DNA of 64,000 bases from Caprella mutica (taxonomy: Eukaryota; Arthropoda; Malacostraca; Amphipoda; Caprellidae): the NCBI GenBank assembly GCA_947561585.1, contig CANNZV010000336.1, forward strand, positions 407,466 through 471,465, read 5' to 3'. Each line of letters starts with the position of its first letter. Positions within the stretch are counted from its first letter, which is position 1. Both the position numbers and the translations under genes were made by a program. Positions 1 through 13,400 of this stretch are shown in pieces. The notes below the pieces were generated by a model. That model saw only the letters and a list, made by a program, of their open reading frames with translations. It was not told where the DNA came from and ran no database searches.

Positions 1-248
1 CTCTATTCGTATGCATTACTTATTCTTATGTGTGTTGGTCATAAAAAAAAACCATTGGTCATAAAATTCATTGTCAGGTCGAAGTTTTCCACCCTTCTCC
101 TGATGATGAATAGAAATCTTTCTATTCGAAAGCTTGAAACCTGATAAAACCTTCAACGTTGAGTTTAAATAACCTCATAATAATATGGATATCCCGTTGA
201 GTTTGATCTTTTCCATCAAAGTGGACACAGTCTTGCACACAAAATACA

Positions 249-254
249 TTTATT
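249..254 (-). promoter_or_regulatory. Candidate poly(A) signal of NTAN1
   Basis: AATAAA reads on the minus strand about 885 bases after the NTAN1 stop. It is the only perfect hexamer I noticed downstream within the window, so it is a plausible end of the 3'UTR. Cleavage position is not known. Confidence 0.4.
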
Positions 255-849
255 CAATACAGGTAAATGTACTAATAGCTACAGAATTATTTGAACAATG
301 ATACTTATAGAACGTTAAATAAAGTAGGTAAACTGTGCAAAAAATAAAGAATTCTATATACATAAACATGAAGTTTGAGCATTTGAAATCAGAGTTGAAC
401 ATGTCCAAAAATATGTACAAAAGTAGTAATACTGAATGAAAAAGGATGATTTTAGCTCGGTACTATTATCAAATACAGCCAATAATAATTCAAAAGTGCA
501 GTTATCAACACATTAGATAATCTTAATAAATCTTAAGAAGATATGCTATTTCGGGCAAATTTACGTACATAGAACATCCAATACTGAAGTCATTAGTCTA
601 GTGTAACAATAGCTACCTAATAAAAGAAAGCTCTATACAAATAACCAAGTGAAAGATAATTTACAGTATAACATATTTGAGTTTGTACAGAATTGTCTAA
701 AATTATCTTATATTGGTAAAATTATAGAGTGTAAAACAAACTTAGCATATCCCTATTCAAACTATTAATTTCCTATGTAACAATAAAGTCTCTCATAAAA
801 ACATAAGGTATATTACTCAGTCATTTGTTATATGCAATTATCATAGCAA

Positions 850-1136
850 GTAACGCCATCACTAGCGTCGCTTAGTAACATCTAGTGGCCGTCACTTAGC
901 GCCATCTAGCGGCAGTCACTAGCGTCGCTTAGCGGCCATCACTGGCGACGTTTAGCGCCATCTAGCGGCCGTCACTAGCGACGATTAGTGCCATCTAGCA
1001 GCCGTCACTAGCGACGATTAGCGCCATCTAGCGGCCGTCACTAGCGACGATTAGCGGCCATCACTGGCGACGTTTAGCGCCATCTAGTGGCAGTCACTAG
1101 CGTCGCTTAGCGCCATCTAGTGGCCATCACTCAAAT
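850..1136. repeat. GC-richer minisatellite in the NTAN1 3'UTR
   Basis: About nine degenerate copies of a roughly 33-bp unit built around GCGCCATCTAGCGGCCGTCA and CTAGCGACGATTA. It starts within a few bases of the NTAN1 stop codon, so it would be transcribed in the 3'UTR. It is distinctly GC-richer than its surroundings. Confidence 0.85.
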
Positions 1137-1138
1137 AG

Positions 1139-1438
1139 TCACAACTGAGACGTGGCCCAGGCAGGCATGAACCTCTCCGGTTTGGTGTTTATGAACTGGT
1201 CTTCGTAGTGGGGAGAGGGAACCATCGAACCCGCCAAATGAGTTTTGAGTTTACAATCCACCTGGAATGAACCGTACCGAGGTGGTGCCCCGTGAGTAGG
1301 GGTTGTGGTTGCACACCACAGGGGTGGTGGTACCGACTGAGGAGACTGTTGTTGTTGCTGCTGTTGTGGTGGTGGAGGGGCCTGTTGTTGCTGAGGGGTG
1401 AGGTTTATATTGGGGGAGGCGTGGTGGATTTGGTGAGC
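1139..1438 (-). CDS. NTAN1: NTAN1 coding exon 8, last exon
   Basis: The acceptor ATTTTCAG is at 1439-1440. It is 99 codons and then TGA at 1141-1139. It is rich in Gln and Pro (PQQQQAPPPPQQQQQQS) and ends in the less simple MPAWATSQL. All Gln here is CAA/CAG; no TAA or TAG is used as sense. Confidence 0.82.
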   Translation of the reverse strand, partial: AHQIHHASPNINLTPQQQQAPPPPQQQQQQQSPQSVPPPLWCATTTPTHGAPPRYGSFQVDCKLKTHLAGSMVPSPHYEDQFINTKPERFMPAWATSQL

Positions 1439-4400
1439 CTGAAAATAGACAGATGTGAAGTTAAATTTTCATACTGTAAAAAGAGTTTTTTCATGTTAGC
1501 ATCATAAGAGAATAAATAGCTTCTGATGTTGTAATATAAGTTACCTGCAGTGGAGGAGCTTGTGCAGCTGATGGTGGTGCGGCGGAACTACTGATGGGGG
1601 GAGTCCATGCAGCTGAGGCAGGTGTGGAAGGCACGGAGGGGACTGATATCACTGCATTGCCTCCAGTCACCTGAAAAAAACATGACTGGACAGTCAGTGG
1701 ATGATTGACCTTTTCTAAATCTATATTTTGTTGATATGGTAATAATCCGATAACTAATTTCTGGCGCTATTTGACAGTGGTACTCACTACAGTTTGCGTG
1801 GGAGTGGCGGGAGAAATGACTGCGGCAGCGGATGCCATGACGGAGTTCACGAGGTTGGCATCAGGAGTGCCGTTGTTGTTGTTGGACAGTTCTGTTAGTT
1901 CTCTCTCCCATATTCCCTGTCTGTTCCTCCTGAAGTAATGGGGCTGATTATCAGGAAACAGAGTCACGTCAGGGAAAGGATTCTCTTTGATGTAACGGAG
2001 AACTTCTCGAACCTGAAACAAGAATTATTTAAGATATTTACCTCTGGGAACTAAAATTAGAAAGAGATAACCAAAAGAGGAAGGTAGTAGGTTCTCACTC
2101 TCACAAACAGTTTGTATGCCAGATATCTTAAATAAAATAGTCTGTAAATATTATATTGACTTAACTTCTATTGTACATTTGACTATACTTTTGTTATATT
2201 AATCCTACTTATACAAAATGGGAGTTAAAACATTGACAAGAAGATCCACTAATTGAAGTAAGATTCTAACAATTATTGGATTTAGCTCAATAAAAATGTA
2301 AGCCTCAGGTACACCAATGGATGTTATCTCACCAATTTTATCCACCCGGGGCCCTCCACTTCAGGTGAAGTTGACAGACATTTCAGAAGCACATCGTCAC
2401 TCTGTTGTAGTAACAACTCCACACCCACGTGGGGTTGGTAGTTGAACGGACCAAACTTAAGAACACCCAATTGACAATCGTAAATGTCCACCATCTGAAA
2501 CGGGGAAAAAGGACTAATTTAGATGGTTGGAGTAAATCTTTTTTAAATTCAGTGACATTTTGAAAATGTATTCTAATAAATTAAGTAACAATTCTCACTT
2601 AAATTAATCAAATATATGAACATTGTAGATGGGCCAGAACCAGAACTGGAACTAAATAAAATTTAAAAAATTTGCATTTTTATAAAAACTACAAATTTTA
2701 CGCTTCTCTATTAAGTGTCGTAGGTTTACCTGTTCGGCACCAGTAAATATTCTGGTACTTCTAATCACCAGGTAAGGACCTTTGTCAGAAAAAACAGCTG
2801 GGAAAATCTTGCCGGTCTGAGTGTTCACACCTGAAAAATAATAGGAATAATTAGAAAGAAAAAGTCCGTATAATTTGTAAATGTATGTACTTTTTAGACT
2901 TTTTTGATAATTAAATGAGTGGTTCAATGAAACATTTGGAATAACATTTAATGAAGTACATAGATCTCATGTACCCTTTTCACTCACCAATCCCTTTAAT
3001 CACTGGCCAGGGTATATTCCCTCTTATCGTTGTGTTACACTCCCCCGTGCAGAGTACCATCAGGTGGAACTGTGCGCCGTATTTGTGAAAAGCGTCTGAA
3101 AAATGATATAATGTTAAAAAATGGAGTGATGGACTGTACCGAATGCTTTAAATTACCTAAACAAAATTTTACTGAAACATTTTTATAAAGTTAGAATTTT
3201 AAATTTTTTATAGATTAATTGAAATAAATAAGAGGTCCAAATAGACGCATAGAGAGGAATTTTTTGTTCTATAATACTATAGTATCATATTATATAGCAA
3301 ATTAGTAGCTGTCATTAAATTAAATTATTGAATAATATTTACAAAAAGTCTACAAGTATCCTTTTAAAATAAACGAGATGGCTAACAACTACTTAAATAA
3401 TAATAATTTTTAAAACTTGACAGTTCTAGCTACTCATTAATGGAATCCTTTCAATATATCTTATATAACCTGAAATGAAGGAGATAAAATCGCTAGGCAA
3501 AGATAACAGGAATTTTTAAATCAGAATATTAAACTGTACGAACTGCGCATAAAAGAATTTGAGAAACTTTTCAATGCACAACAACGAATACTTTTTTATT
3601 TATTTAACTTCTACCTAGATTTTAGTAGAGGCTTAATTATTAGTGGAGTTACTGAATATTAAGGGGGGGGGGGGAAGGTTCACCTCATTTTCTATGGCCC
3701 CACCATAACTTTCTACCAGATGCCTCCTAATGACTAAACAGACAAACTGTAGAAAACTGAGGTTAATTGACCCGTATAAAATAATTTTAAAAAGTTCAAG
3801 AATAGTGTAGCTGAATGGAAGTTTCAGAATGAAAGGTATGGTGGGGCCATAGAAGATAAGGTAGGGCCTCCCCATAATCTTCTATGACCCACCATAATCT
3901 CCAATAGCCCCACCATAATGTTCTCCAAGACTCACTTATTACAGATAGGACTACTTTCTCGGCTACGGATCTTCTATCGTGAAACCCCCCCACTATACAC
4001 AGCTCCAGCCTTCCCTCGGTGTACGGGGGAGATGTGAAGTCTGTTATCCGGCCCAGCATGCGGATTATTCCGTCTTCGTGAGAGCATATGTGACTGTTGG
4101 TGAGACACTGTTCGTGTGAACATCTGTCGAAATGACACAGACCAACGGCACCGGAACCTGAAAATAATAAACATATGTTTATTGAAATGCCATAAATGTA
4201 CGAATTTTTAAAATGTGCCAAGTGAATCTAAATTCATTTAGCTGTTATGTAGAGCTTAGCCGGAAAATAAATGATTAAACCGTAGAATTTCAGTGTAGAT
4301 TTCTGAAAAAAGTTGTAATTATGGAAATAGAATTAAGTTCAGTAAAAAATGTCGCCTAAAGAATTATATTGGAATTCGTATTATTTGTATTATTTGGTAT

Positions 4401-7400
4401 CCAAGTTACACCCCCTGAGATAAAATAGAGTTAACTAAAATTAGTTAGAAAATTTAGAGGGATTATAATTTTAATTAAATTTTAAAAATGTGTTTTGATC
4501 ATTTTAAAAATTTCGTCTTTGGAAGAAGAAGAATTTAGGAGAACAATGAAGAGAGAAAAACGTTCAGAAAATCTTCAGAGACCAAGAGGGACGCTACTCC
4601 AGTGCTGCTGAGACCAAATGAGAAGTAACACTCAGTTTCCTGTCAGCAGAGAACCAGTCGTGTTCTAGCCGAGTAAAGGTATAGTGTCTAATTCAAGGAC
4701 TATAGGAAAGCATCCAATAATTAAAAGAATTCCAACCAGAAAAAAAATCTTATGAAAAATTTCCAAAAACCAAAAGACGAAAAAAGAAAAACCCAACAAA
4801 TTGCAAATAATTTAGGCAACAAGTTACCATGGGAATCAGAAGAAAAATAAGAAACCAATTACAGTGCTACCATTTTAAGAGATAGATAATGGAAATAAAA
4901 TAGGTAATAAAATTCACTATCCTCTACAAATAGAGAAAAATAAGAAACTAACAGGAAATGTCGACTAAATACTGTCAGTGAATATGGTCATGAGAGTAAA
5001 GTTGAACCAAGAAGAATTGGAACAACCAACAGAAATCGGAGTGAAAAGAATAACTCGAGCTTGAGTTTGAAAACTTACATACAAATGAACGATTCGGATG
5101 ATCTTCCTAAATTTTTGATCAACTGTTAGAAAAGAAGTACTGAAAGAATCTAACCTATTAGATCTAGTAAATCATTAGATGGTGATGTCAAGAATCGAAA
5201 ATCTAACTAATTAGATAAAAATTAGACAAAATCATCAACCTAAAAGAGTGATGATATCAATGAAGTTCCAAAATAGGTCTACTCAGAAGAAAGAGTCAAG
5301 AAACAAAATTCATATAACTAATAATCACGTGGAACCTCTTTGGAACAGAAAAATAGGAATGTAAGTATTGATTCCTATTTTAAAGTCAGGGAATGGATGG
5401 AACTTTCTAAGTCTAAAAGTGAAATCCAAGAATAGAAGTCCATGAACCAAGATGTTGGACTAACAGCTAATTCCAGAGAAGATGGAATGGACGAAATTCA
5501 AAATGGAAAGAAGTGTTCTGGAAGCTTTGAAGATAATTTAGACTTTAAAATGAAATTAAGATAAGACAGCAATAGTCAATATGGTTAGGTTACTTACTAA
5601 TAATATAAACAGGAATTTCGTACTAGTTTGGAAAAAGAAGACTACAGTGGATTGGATCATAATGACGATTCGGATGAAATGGTTCGGGAGTTTTAAACTG
5701 AAGACCAGAAATGCATTGGTGAAGACAAACCTACAAATGAGTAAATGAATGTGGAACTATAAAAGACAGCTAAAAATCAGTCGGTAGATTTTAGTGAAGG
5801 TGAATACAATGGAATTGCTAATACTCAAAATAAAAAATTTGAAGTAAGTGAAAAATTTAACTGTACTAAACTTAATTCAGATAAGCGATCAAAAGAAATT
5901 GACGACACACTTGCTTATGGGCAAACTAAATTAATCAATGACTAACATGAAATAGTTTTAAATATCAGGAAGACATATTCAGGAAGTTTCGAGGAATTTG
6001 GTGAAATGACATCGGTAATGCTGGAAAAAGGCTAAAAGATCTATACACTGGGTAGTCTGTACGAATGTGATTTGGTTTAACAAGATTTAGAAGAGGTGAA
6101 TCAAAATATTGAAGATGGATTCAGTGAAGGCCATAATGGTGAATAAGGCCAATTAGATACAGAATTCAAATACGACAATCTGGTCGAATAATACCAGTTG
6201 AATGACAGCGGAACATTGGGAAATACTCTTGTATTTGGTGACATAGACATGATTTCGACTGTTAGTTCGATACCTGAACTGTAGTATGGTGACATACATG
6301 AAGAGAGTGAGGATTTGCTTTAGGAAATCGATGAAGTGAAATTGGATGATTAGACAGGAAAACGTATTTAGAAAGCTAGAAGTGGAGTTATATAAGCAAG
6401 ATGCGTCACTTTAGAGAAGAAAGAAGACTCGCAAATAGCCGTTAAGAATGATGACTTGGATTATAACGAATTAGAGGAAATTGCTTTGGTTGCAGATAAC
6501 TGTATATAGTTTGGTGATAATGAAGTGATTAATGGAATAGAAGAATAAAAGACTCTTAGGAGATCAAAGCGATTGCAAGATAAATAAAACTTTTCAATGT
6601 GATGGAATATTTCAATAATTTACATAACTTTTTTTTCCGTACGAGTTTGCATGTCAAAATTATTGTACTAGTTTAAAATATATATATATACAAACGACCA
6701 TTTTTATTAGACTACTAGTGTACTCTCCCGTTAAAAATAACGGGTCATCATCAATATTAATTTATTACCCGTTATTAAGTTACTTTTAACGAATTCAATT
6801 GAAATTAAATTTTCTGCATAGTCTAATTTATTTTATAGATAAAATACATTTAAAAATTTAATAGAAACATGATATTTAAATATACTGTCAATATATTCCC
6901 GTGCGTATCATAGTTACATTCTTCATGTTTAATACCCGTCGAGTAAAAGCGGACACCAAATAAATAAATTAATTAATTAATAAATAAACACACTAAAGCC
7001 CCGTCCAGACGGTCAATTTTTTTTAGAGAAGTGACAAACTTAATGACAAACTAAATGACAAACTTATCGTTAGTTTTCAAGGAGTGTCTACACGGTCAAA
7101 TTTTCTCGCCAAAAGTTTGAGGTTCACTGGCGGCAGTTTCGTCAAAATTAATGTTATATATCGTGAAAATAAAAATTATATAACTTGGTATGTATATTTT
7201 TTAAATTTAGAACAGTATGAAACCAGAAAAAATAATTTGTTTTTAATGACAAAATATCGTCTTGAAAAGGATAGTCAAAAATAGATCATAGAAAACAATT
7301 CACAACGTAGGTAGCCTACCTATAACTTAGATCCAATACATTTTAATACAACCAAGTATTAAAGAGTCTTTCGTCAGCCATTGTAACTAGATAGATACTA

Positions 7401-10400
7401 AGTTTTAAAAAATGAGGTTTTTGTAGGTGTACCTAGCTGAAACAAACTAAAATGACGCGCAAATAAAAAAATATTATTACCGGAAAGTCAGTGTGTACTT
7501 CAAACTTTATCGTCAGCAAATAGTTTGACAAACTTTTTGATGACGATATCCAACATGTTGGAATCACAAAACTGATGAAAAGTTTGACGGTATGCTGACG
7601 CTAGGAAGTTATCGTCATTTAGTTTGACATTAAGTTTGTCACTTCTCTGAAAACTTTGACCGTCTGGACGGGGCTTAAGGAAAATATTGGTATAGATATA
7701 TCCATACATATATGAAAATGAGTATTACTAAGCATACTATAATTTCCTAAAATTAACAGGAATTTATCCTCTTAGAGAAAATTGTTAAGAAAGAAATCAT
7801 AATTTGAAAGAAATCATAAAAATGTCGTTTAATACAATTCCCACACGACTCAAAATAAAACTTAGTAATATATTAAAGAACAAACTTATTTTGTAAATGA
7901 TATTCAATATTAATTAATGTTTTATTTGTATGAAATTTCTAAATTCTATATTTAGGTCTTCAAACATTTTTTTAACTGTAAAACAATAGCAAAAGAATAA
8001 ACCCTATCCTAGACTGTGAAAGATTGTCCCAGTTGGCTAAGGGTTCTAGTCCCCTCAGGGGCACAACACCAATCATTAACGGTAATGACAGTGTGGACAA
8101 GAACTAGATTGAAACGTCATGGTGCACATCATCAGACGCATTTTCTAGAGCTGATGATCTCGACATAGGGCGATATTTAGTGCAAAATTAAAACTTTATT
8201 GGTTTCTGGATAAGAAATTGAGTCATAGAAATTTAAAGGAGATAGAACGATGTTCAAGATAAAAAAAATGAGATCACGTTCACTTTTTGAAAAAATTAAA
8301 TTGGTATAATTATATTAAATAAAAATAGTAAATTATTTAATAAATAATAAAATTAAATAGAACGTATATTGTAAAATAGAAACATCAAGCAAATTTATTC
8401 AACCCAAACGATACGAATCTTAAATTTCTTTAAATCATAATATCTTTAAAAAAACATTATTTATTTAAAACCCAAATTGTCTTTGATAAAGTACAAAACT
8501 CTAAATACATGAGGAATATCCCCAATCATATTATTTCACTGATCAACACGTTAGTCGTGACTGAAGCAAAAGAGTGTGACAAGAATTAGAGAAACACTAC
8601 ACTCACTACACTAATTGACAAGAATTAGAGAAACTCTACACTGACTACACTAATTGACAAGAATTAGAAAAACACTACACTGGTACACTAATTGACAAGA
8701 ATTAGAGAAACTCTACACTGACTACACTAATTGACAAGAATTAGAGAAACTCTACACTGACTACACTAATTGACAAGAATTAGAGAAACACTACACTGAC
8801 TAAACTAATTGACAAGAATTAGAGAAACTCTACACTGGTACACTAATTGACAGAATTAGAGAAACACTACACTCACTACACTAATTGACAAGAATTAGAG
8901 AAACTCTACACTCACTACACTAATTGACAAGAATTAGAGAAACACTACACTGACTAAACTAATTGACAAGAATTAGAGAAACTCTACACTGGTAAACTAA
9001 TTGACAAGAATTAGAGAAACTCTACACTGGTACACTAATTGACAAGAATTAGAGAAACACTACACTGACTACACTAATTGACAAGAATTAGAGAAACACT
9101 ACACTCACTACACTAATTGACAAGAATTAGAGAAACTCTACACTGACTACACTAATTGACAAGAATTAGAGAAACACTACACTGGTACACTAATTGACAA
9201 GAATTAGAGAAACACTACACTGGTACACTAATTGACAAGAATTAGAGAAACACCACACTGGTACACTAATTGACAAGAATTAGAGAAACTCTACACTGGT
9301 ACACTAATTGACAAGAATTAGAGAAACTCTACACTGACTACACTAATTGACAAGAATTAGAGAAACACTACACTGGTACACTAATTGACAAGAATTAGAG
9401 AAACACTACACTGGTACACTAATTGACAAGAATTAGAGAAACACCACACTGGTACACTAATTGACAAGAATTAGAGAAACTCTACACTGGTACACTAATT
9501 GACAAGAATTAGAGAAACACTACACTGGTACACTAATTGACAAGAATTAGAGAAACACTACACTGGTACACTAATTGACAAGAATTAGAGAAACACTACA
9601 CTGGTACACTAATTGACAAGAATTAGAGAAACTCTACACTGGTACACTAATTGACAAGAATTAGAGAAACACTACACTGGTACACTAATTGACAAGAATT
9701 AGAGAAACACTACACTGGTACACTAATTGACAAGAATTAGAGAAACACTACACTGGTACACTAATTGACAAGAATTAGAGAAACACCACACTGGTACACT
9801 AATTGACAAGAATTAGAGAAACTCTACACTGGTACACTAATTGACAAGAATTAGAGAAACACTACACTGGTACACTAATTGACAAGAATTAGAGAAACAC
9901 TACACTGGTACACTAATTGACAAGAATTAGAGAAACACTACACTGGTACACTAATTGACAAGAATTAGAGAAACTCTACACTGGTACACTAATTGACAAG
10001 AATTAGAGAAACACTACACTGGTACACTAATTGACAAGAATTAGAGAAACACTACACTGGTACACTAATTGACAAGAATTAGAGAAACTCTACATTGACT
10101 AAACTAATTGACAAGAATTAGAGAAACACTACACTGGTACACTAATTGACAAGAATTAGAGAAACACCACACTGGTACACTAATTGACAAGAATTAGAGA
10201 AACTCTACACTGGTACACTAATTGACAAGAATTAGAGAAACACTACACTGGTACACTAATTGAAAAGAATTAGAGAAACTCTACACTGACTACACTAATT
10301 GACAAGAATTAGAGAAACTCTACACTGGTACACTAATTGACAAGAATTAGAGAAACACTACACTGACTAAACTAATTGACAAGAATTAGAGAAACTCTAC

Positions 10401-13400
10401 ACTGGTACACTAATTGACAAGAATTAGAGAAACACTACACTGGTACACTAATTGACAAGAATTAGAGAAACTCTACACTAATTGACAAGAATTAGAGAAA
10501 CTCTACACTGGTACACTAATTGACAAGAATTAGAGAAACACCACACTGGTACACTAATTGACAAGAATTAGAGAAACTCTACACTGGTACACTAATTGAC
10601 AAGAATTAGAGAAACGTTACACTGACTAAACTAATTGACAAGAATTAGAGAAACACTACACTGGTACACTAATTGACAAGAATTAGAGAAACACCACACT
10701 GGTACACTAATTGACAAGAATTAGAGAAACTCTACACTGACTACACTAATTGACAAGAATTAGAGAAACTCTACACTGGTACACTAATTGACAAGAATTA
10801 GAGAAACACTACACTGACTAAACTAATTGACAAGAATTAGAGAAACTCTACACTGGTACACTAATTGACAAGAATTAGAGAAACACTACACTGGTACACT
10901 AATTGACAAGAATTAGAGAAACTCTACACTAATTGACAAGAATTAGAGAAACTCTACACTGGTACACTAATTGACAAGAATTAGAGAAACACCACACTGG
11001 TACACTAATTGACAAGAATTAGAGAAACTCTACACTGGTACACTAATTGACAAGAATTAGAGAAACTCTACACTGACTAAACTAATTGACAAGAATTAGA
11101 GAAACACTACACTGGTACACTAATTGACAAGAATTAGAGAAACACCACACTGGTACACTAATTGACAAGAATTAGAGAAACTCTACACTGACTACACTAA
11201 TTGACAAGAATTAGAGAAACTCTACACTGACTACACTAATTGACAAGAATTAGAGAAACTCTACACTGGTACACTAATTGACAGAATTAGAGAAACACTA
11301 CACTCACTACACTAATTGACAAGAATTAGAGAAACACTACACTGGTACACTAATTGACAAGAATTAGAGAAACTCTACACTAATTGACAAGAATTAGAGA
11401 AACTCTACACTGGTACACTAATTGACAAGAATTAGAGAAACACCACACTGGTACACTAATTGACAAGAATTAGAGAAACTCTACACTGGTACACTAATTG
11501 ACAAGAATTAGAGAAACGTTACACTGACTAAACTAATTGACAAGAATTAGAGAAACACTACACTGGTACACTAATTGACAAGAATTAGAGAAACACCACA
11601 CTGGTACACTAATTGACAAGAATTAGAGAAACTCTACACTGACTACACTAATTGACAAGAATTAGAGAAACTCTACACTGACTACACTAATTGACAAGAA
11701 TTAGAGAAACTCTACACTGGTACACTAATTGACAAGAATTAGAGAAACACCACACTGGTACACTAATTGACAAGAATTAGAGAAACTCTACACTGGTACA
11801 CTAATTGACAAGAATTAGAGAAACTCTACACTGACTAAACTAATTGACAAGAATTAGAGAAACACTACACTGGTACACTAATTGACAAGAATTAGAGAAA
11901 CACCACACTGGTACACTAATTGACAAGAATTAGAGAAACTCTACACTGACTACACTAATTGACAAGAATTAGAGAAACTCTACACTGACTACACTAATTG
12001 ACAAGAATTAGAGAAACTCTACACTGACTACACTAATTGACAAGAATTAGAGAAACTCTACACTGGTACACTAATTGACAAGAATTAGAGAAACACCACA
12101 CTGGTACACTAATTGACAAGAATTAGAGAAACTCTACACTGACTACACTAATTGACAAGAATTAGAGAAACTCTACACTGACTACACTAATTGACAAGAA
12201 TTAGAGAAACTCTACACTGACTACACTAATTGACAAGAATTAGAGAAACACCACACTGGTACACTAATTGACAAGAATTAGAGAAACTCTACACTGACTA
12301 AACTAATTGACAAGAATTAGAGAAACTCTACACTGACTAAACTAATTGACAAGAATTAGAGAAACTCTACACTGACTAAACTAATTGACAGGAATTAGAT
12401 AAACTCTACACTGACTAAACTAATTGACAGGAATTAGATAAACTCTACACTGACTAAACTAATTGAAAAGAATTAGAGAAACACTACACTGACTAAACTA
12501 ATTGACAAGAATTAGAGAAACTCTTCACTGACTAAACTAATTGACAAGAATTAGAGAAACTCTACACTGACTAAACTAATTGACAAGAATTAGAGAAACT
12601 CTACACTGACTACACTAATTGACAGGAATTAGAGAAACTACACTGACTACACTAATTGACAAGAATTAGAGAAACACTACACTGGTACACTAATTAATTA
12701 GGTCATTAGTGTATTTTGAATGTACTAACTTTCCAATGGCTAATTAGGATATTTTTAATATACTAATTTTTCAAGTATATTTAATATTATAACCATTTAT
12801 GAGTAATTAATTTTTATGTATTAATTACTTGATATTTTAAAGCAGAAAAGAAATCAATTGTTGATAATTGTTACTAATTCACTTTAGAAAGAGATGCGTT
12901 AATCGAGGGGCAATAACAACAAAGAAAACAATAACAGGAAGCGATTACAAGCAAAACAAATCATCGGGAAAATATAGGTGAGAGAGATTAAAGCAATTGC
13001 TGGTTAGAGAGTCGATTATAAGGGACTTCAGAGAAAAAACATAGGGGAAAAAGACACCTAATGCACTTCTATTCACACTTAAATATATAAATTAACTATT
13101 TAACAAAGAATATATTTATTTACGAATAATTTAAAAGATATTACTAATTTTAATAACGCTATATTGAATAGTGGTATAAATATATCCTAAAGTTTATATT
13201 AAAATTTCAACAACTTGATTGATGACGTCACAGTTCTTGCTCAAAATACAAATTTTCAAAAAAATTAGCATGTTTCAAATTAATGGAAATATATATGTTA
13301 CTGTGCGTAGCATCATTTCATTACCTCAAACCGTATAAATTGCGTGCGTGTGTTCGTTGTTTTTACCCCGGGGGCGCAGAGCCCCGGGTCACGTGACCCC

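Noticed and set aside
1292..1507. Plus-strand 71-codon frame (RRLLLLLLLWWW)
   Set aside because: Antisense of the poly-Gln/Pro coding stretch of NTAN1 exon 8.
8577..12694. CRISPR-like array of 38-bp repeats
   Set aside because: The repeats are directly head-to-tail without unique spacers, in an animal intron; it is a minisatellite.
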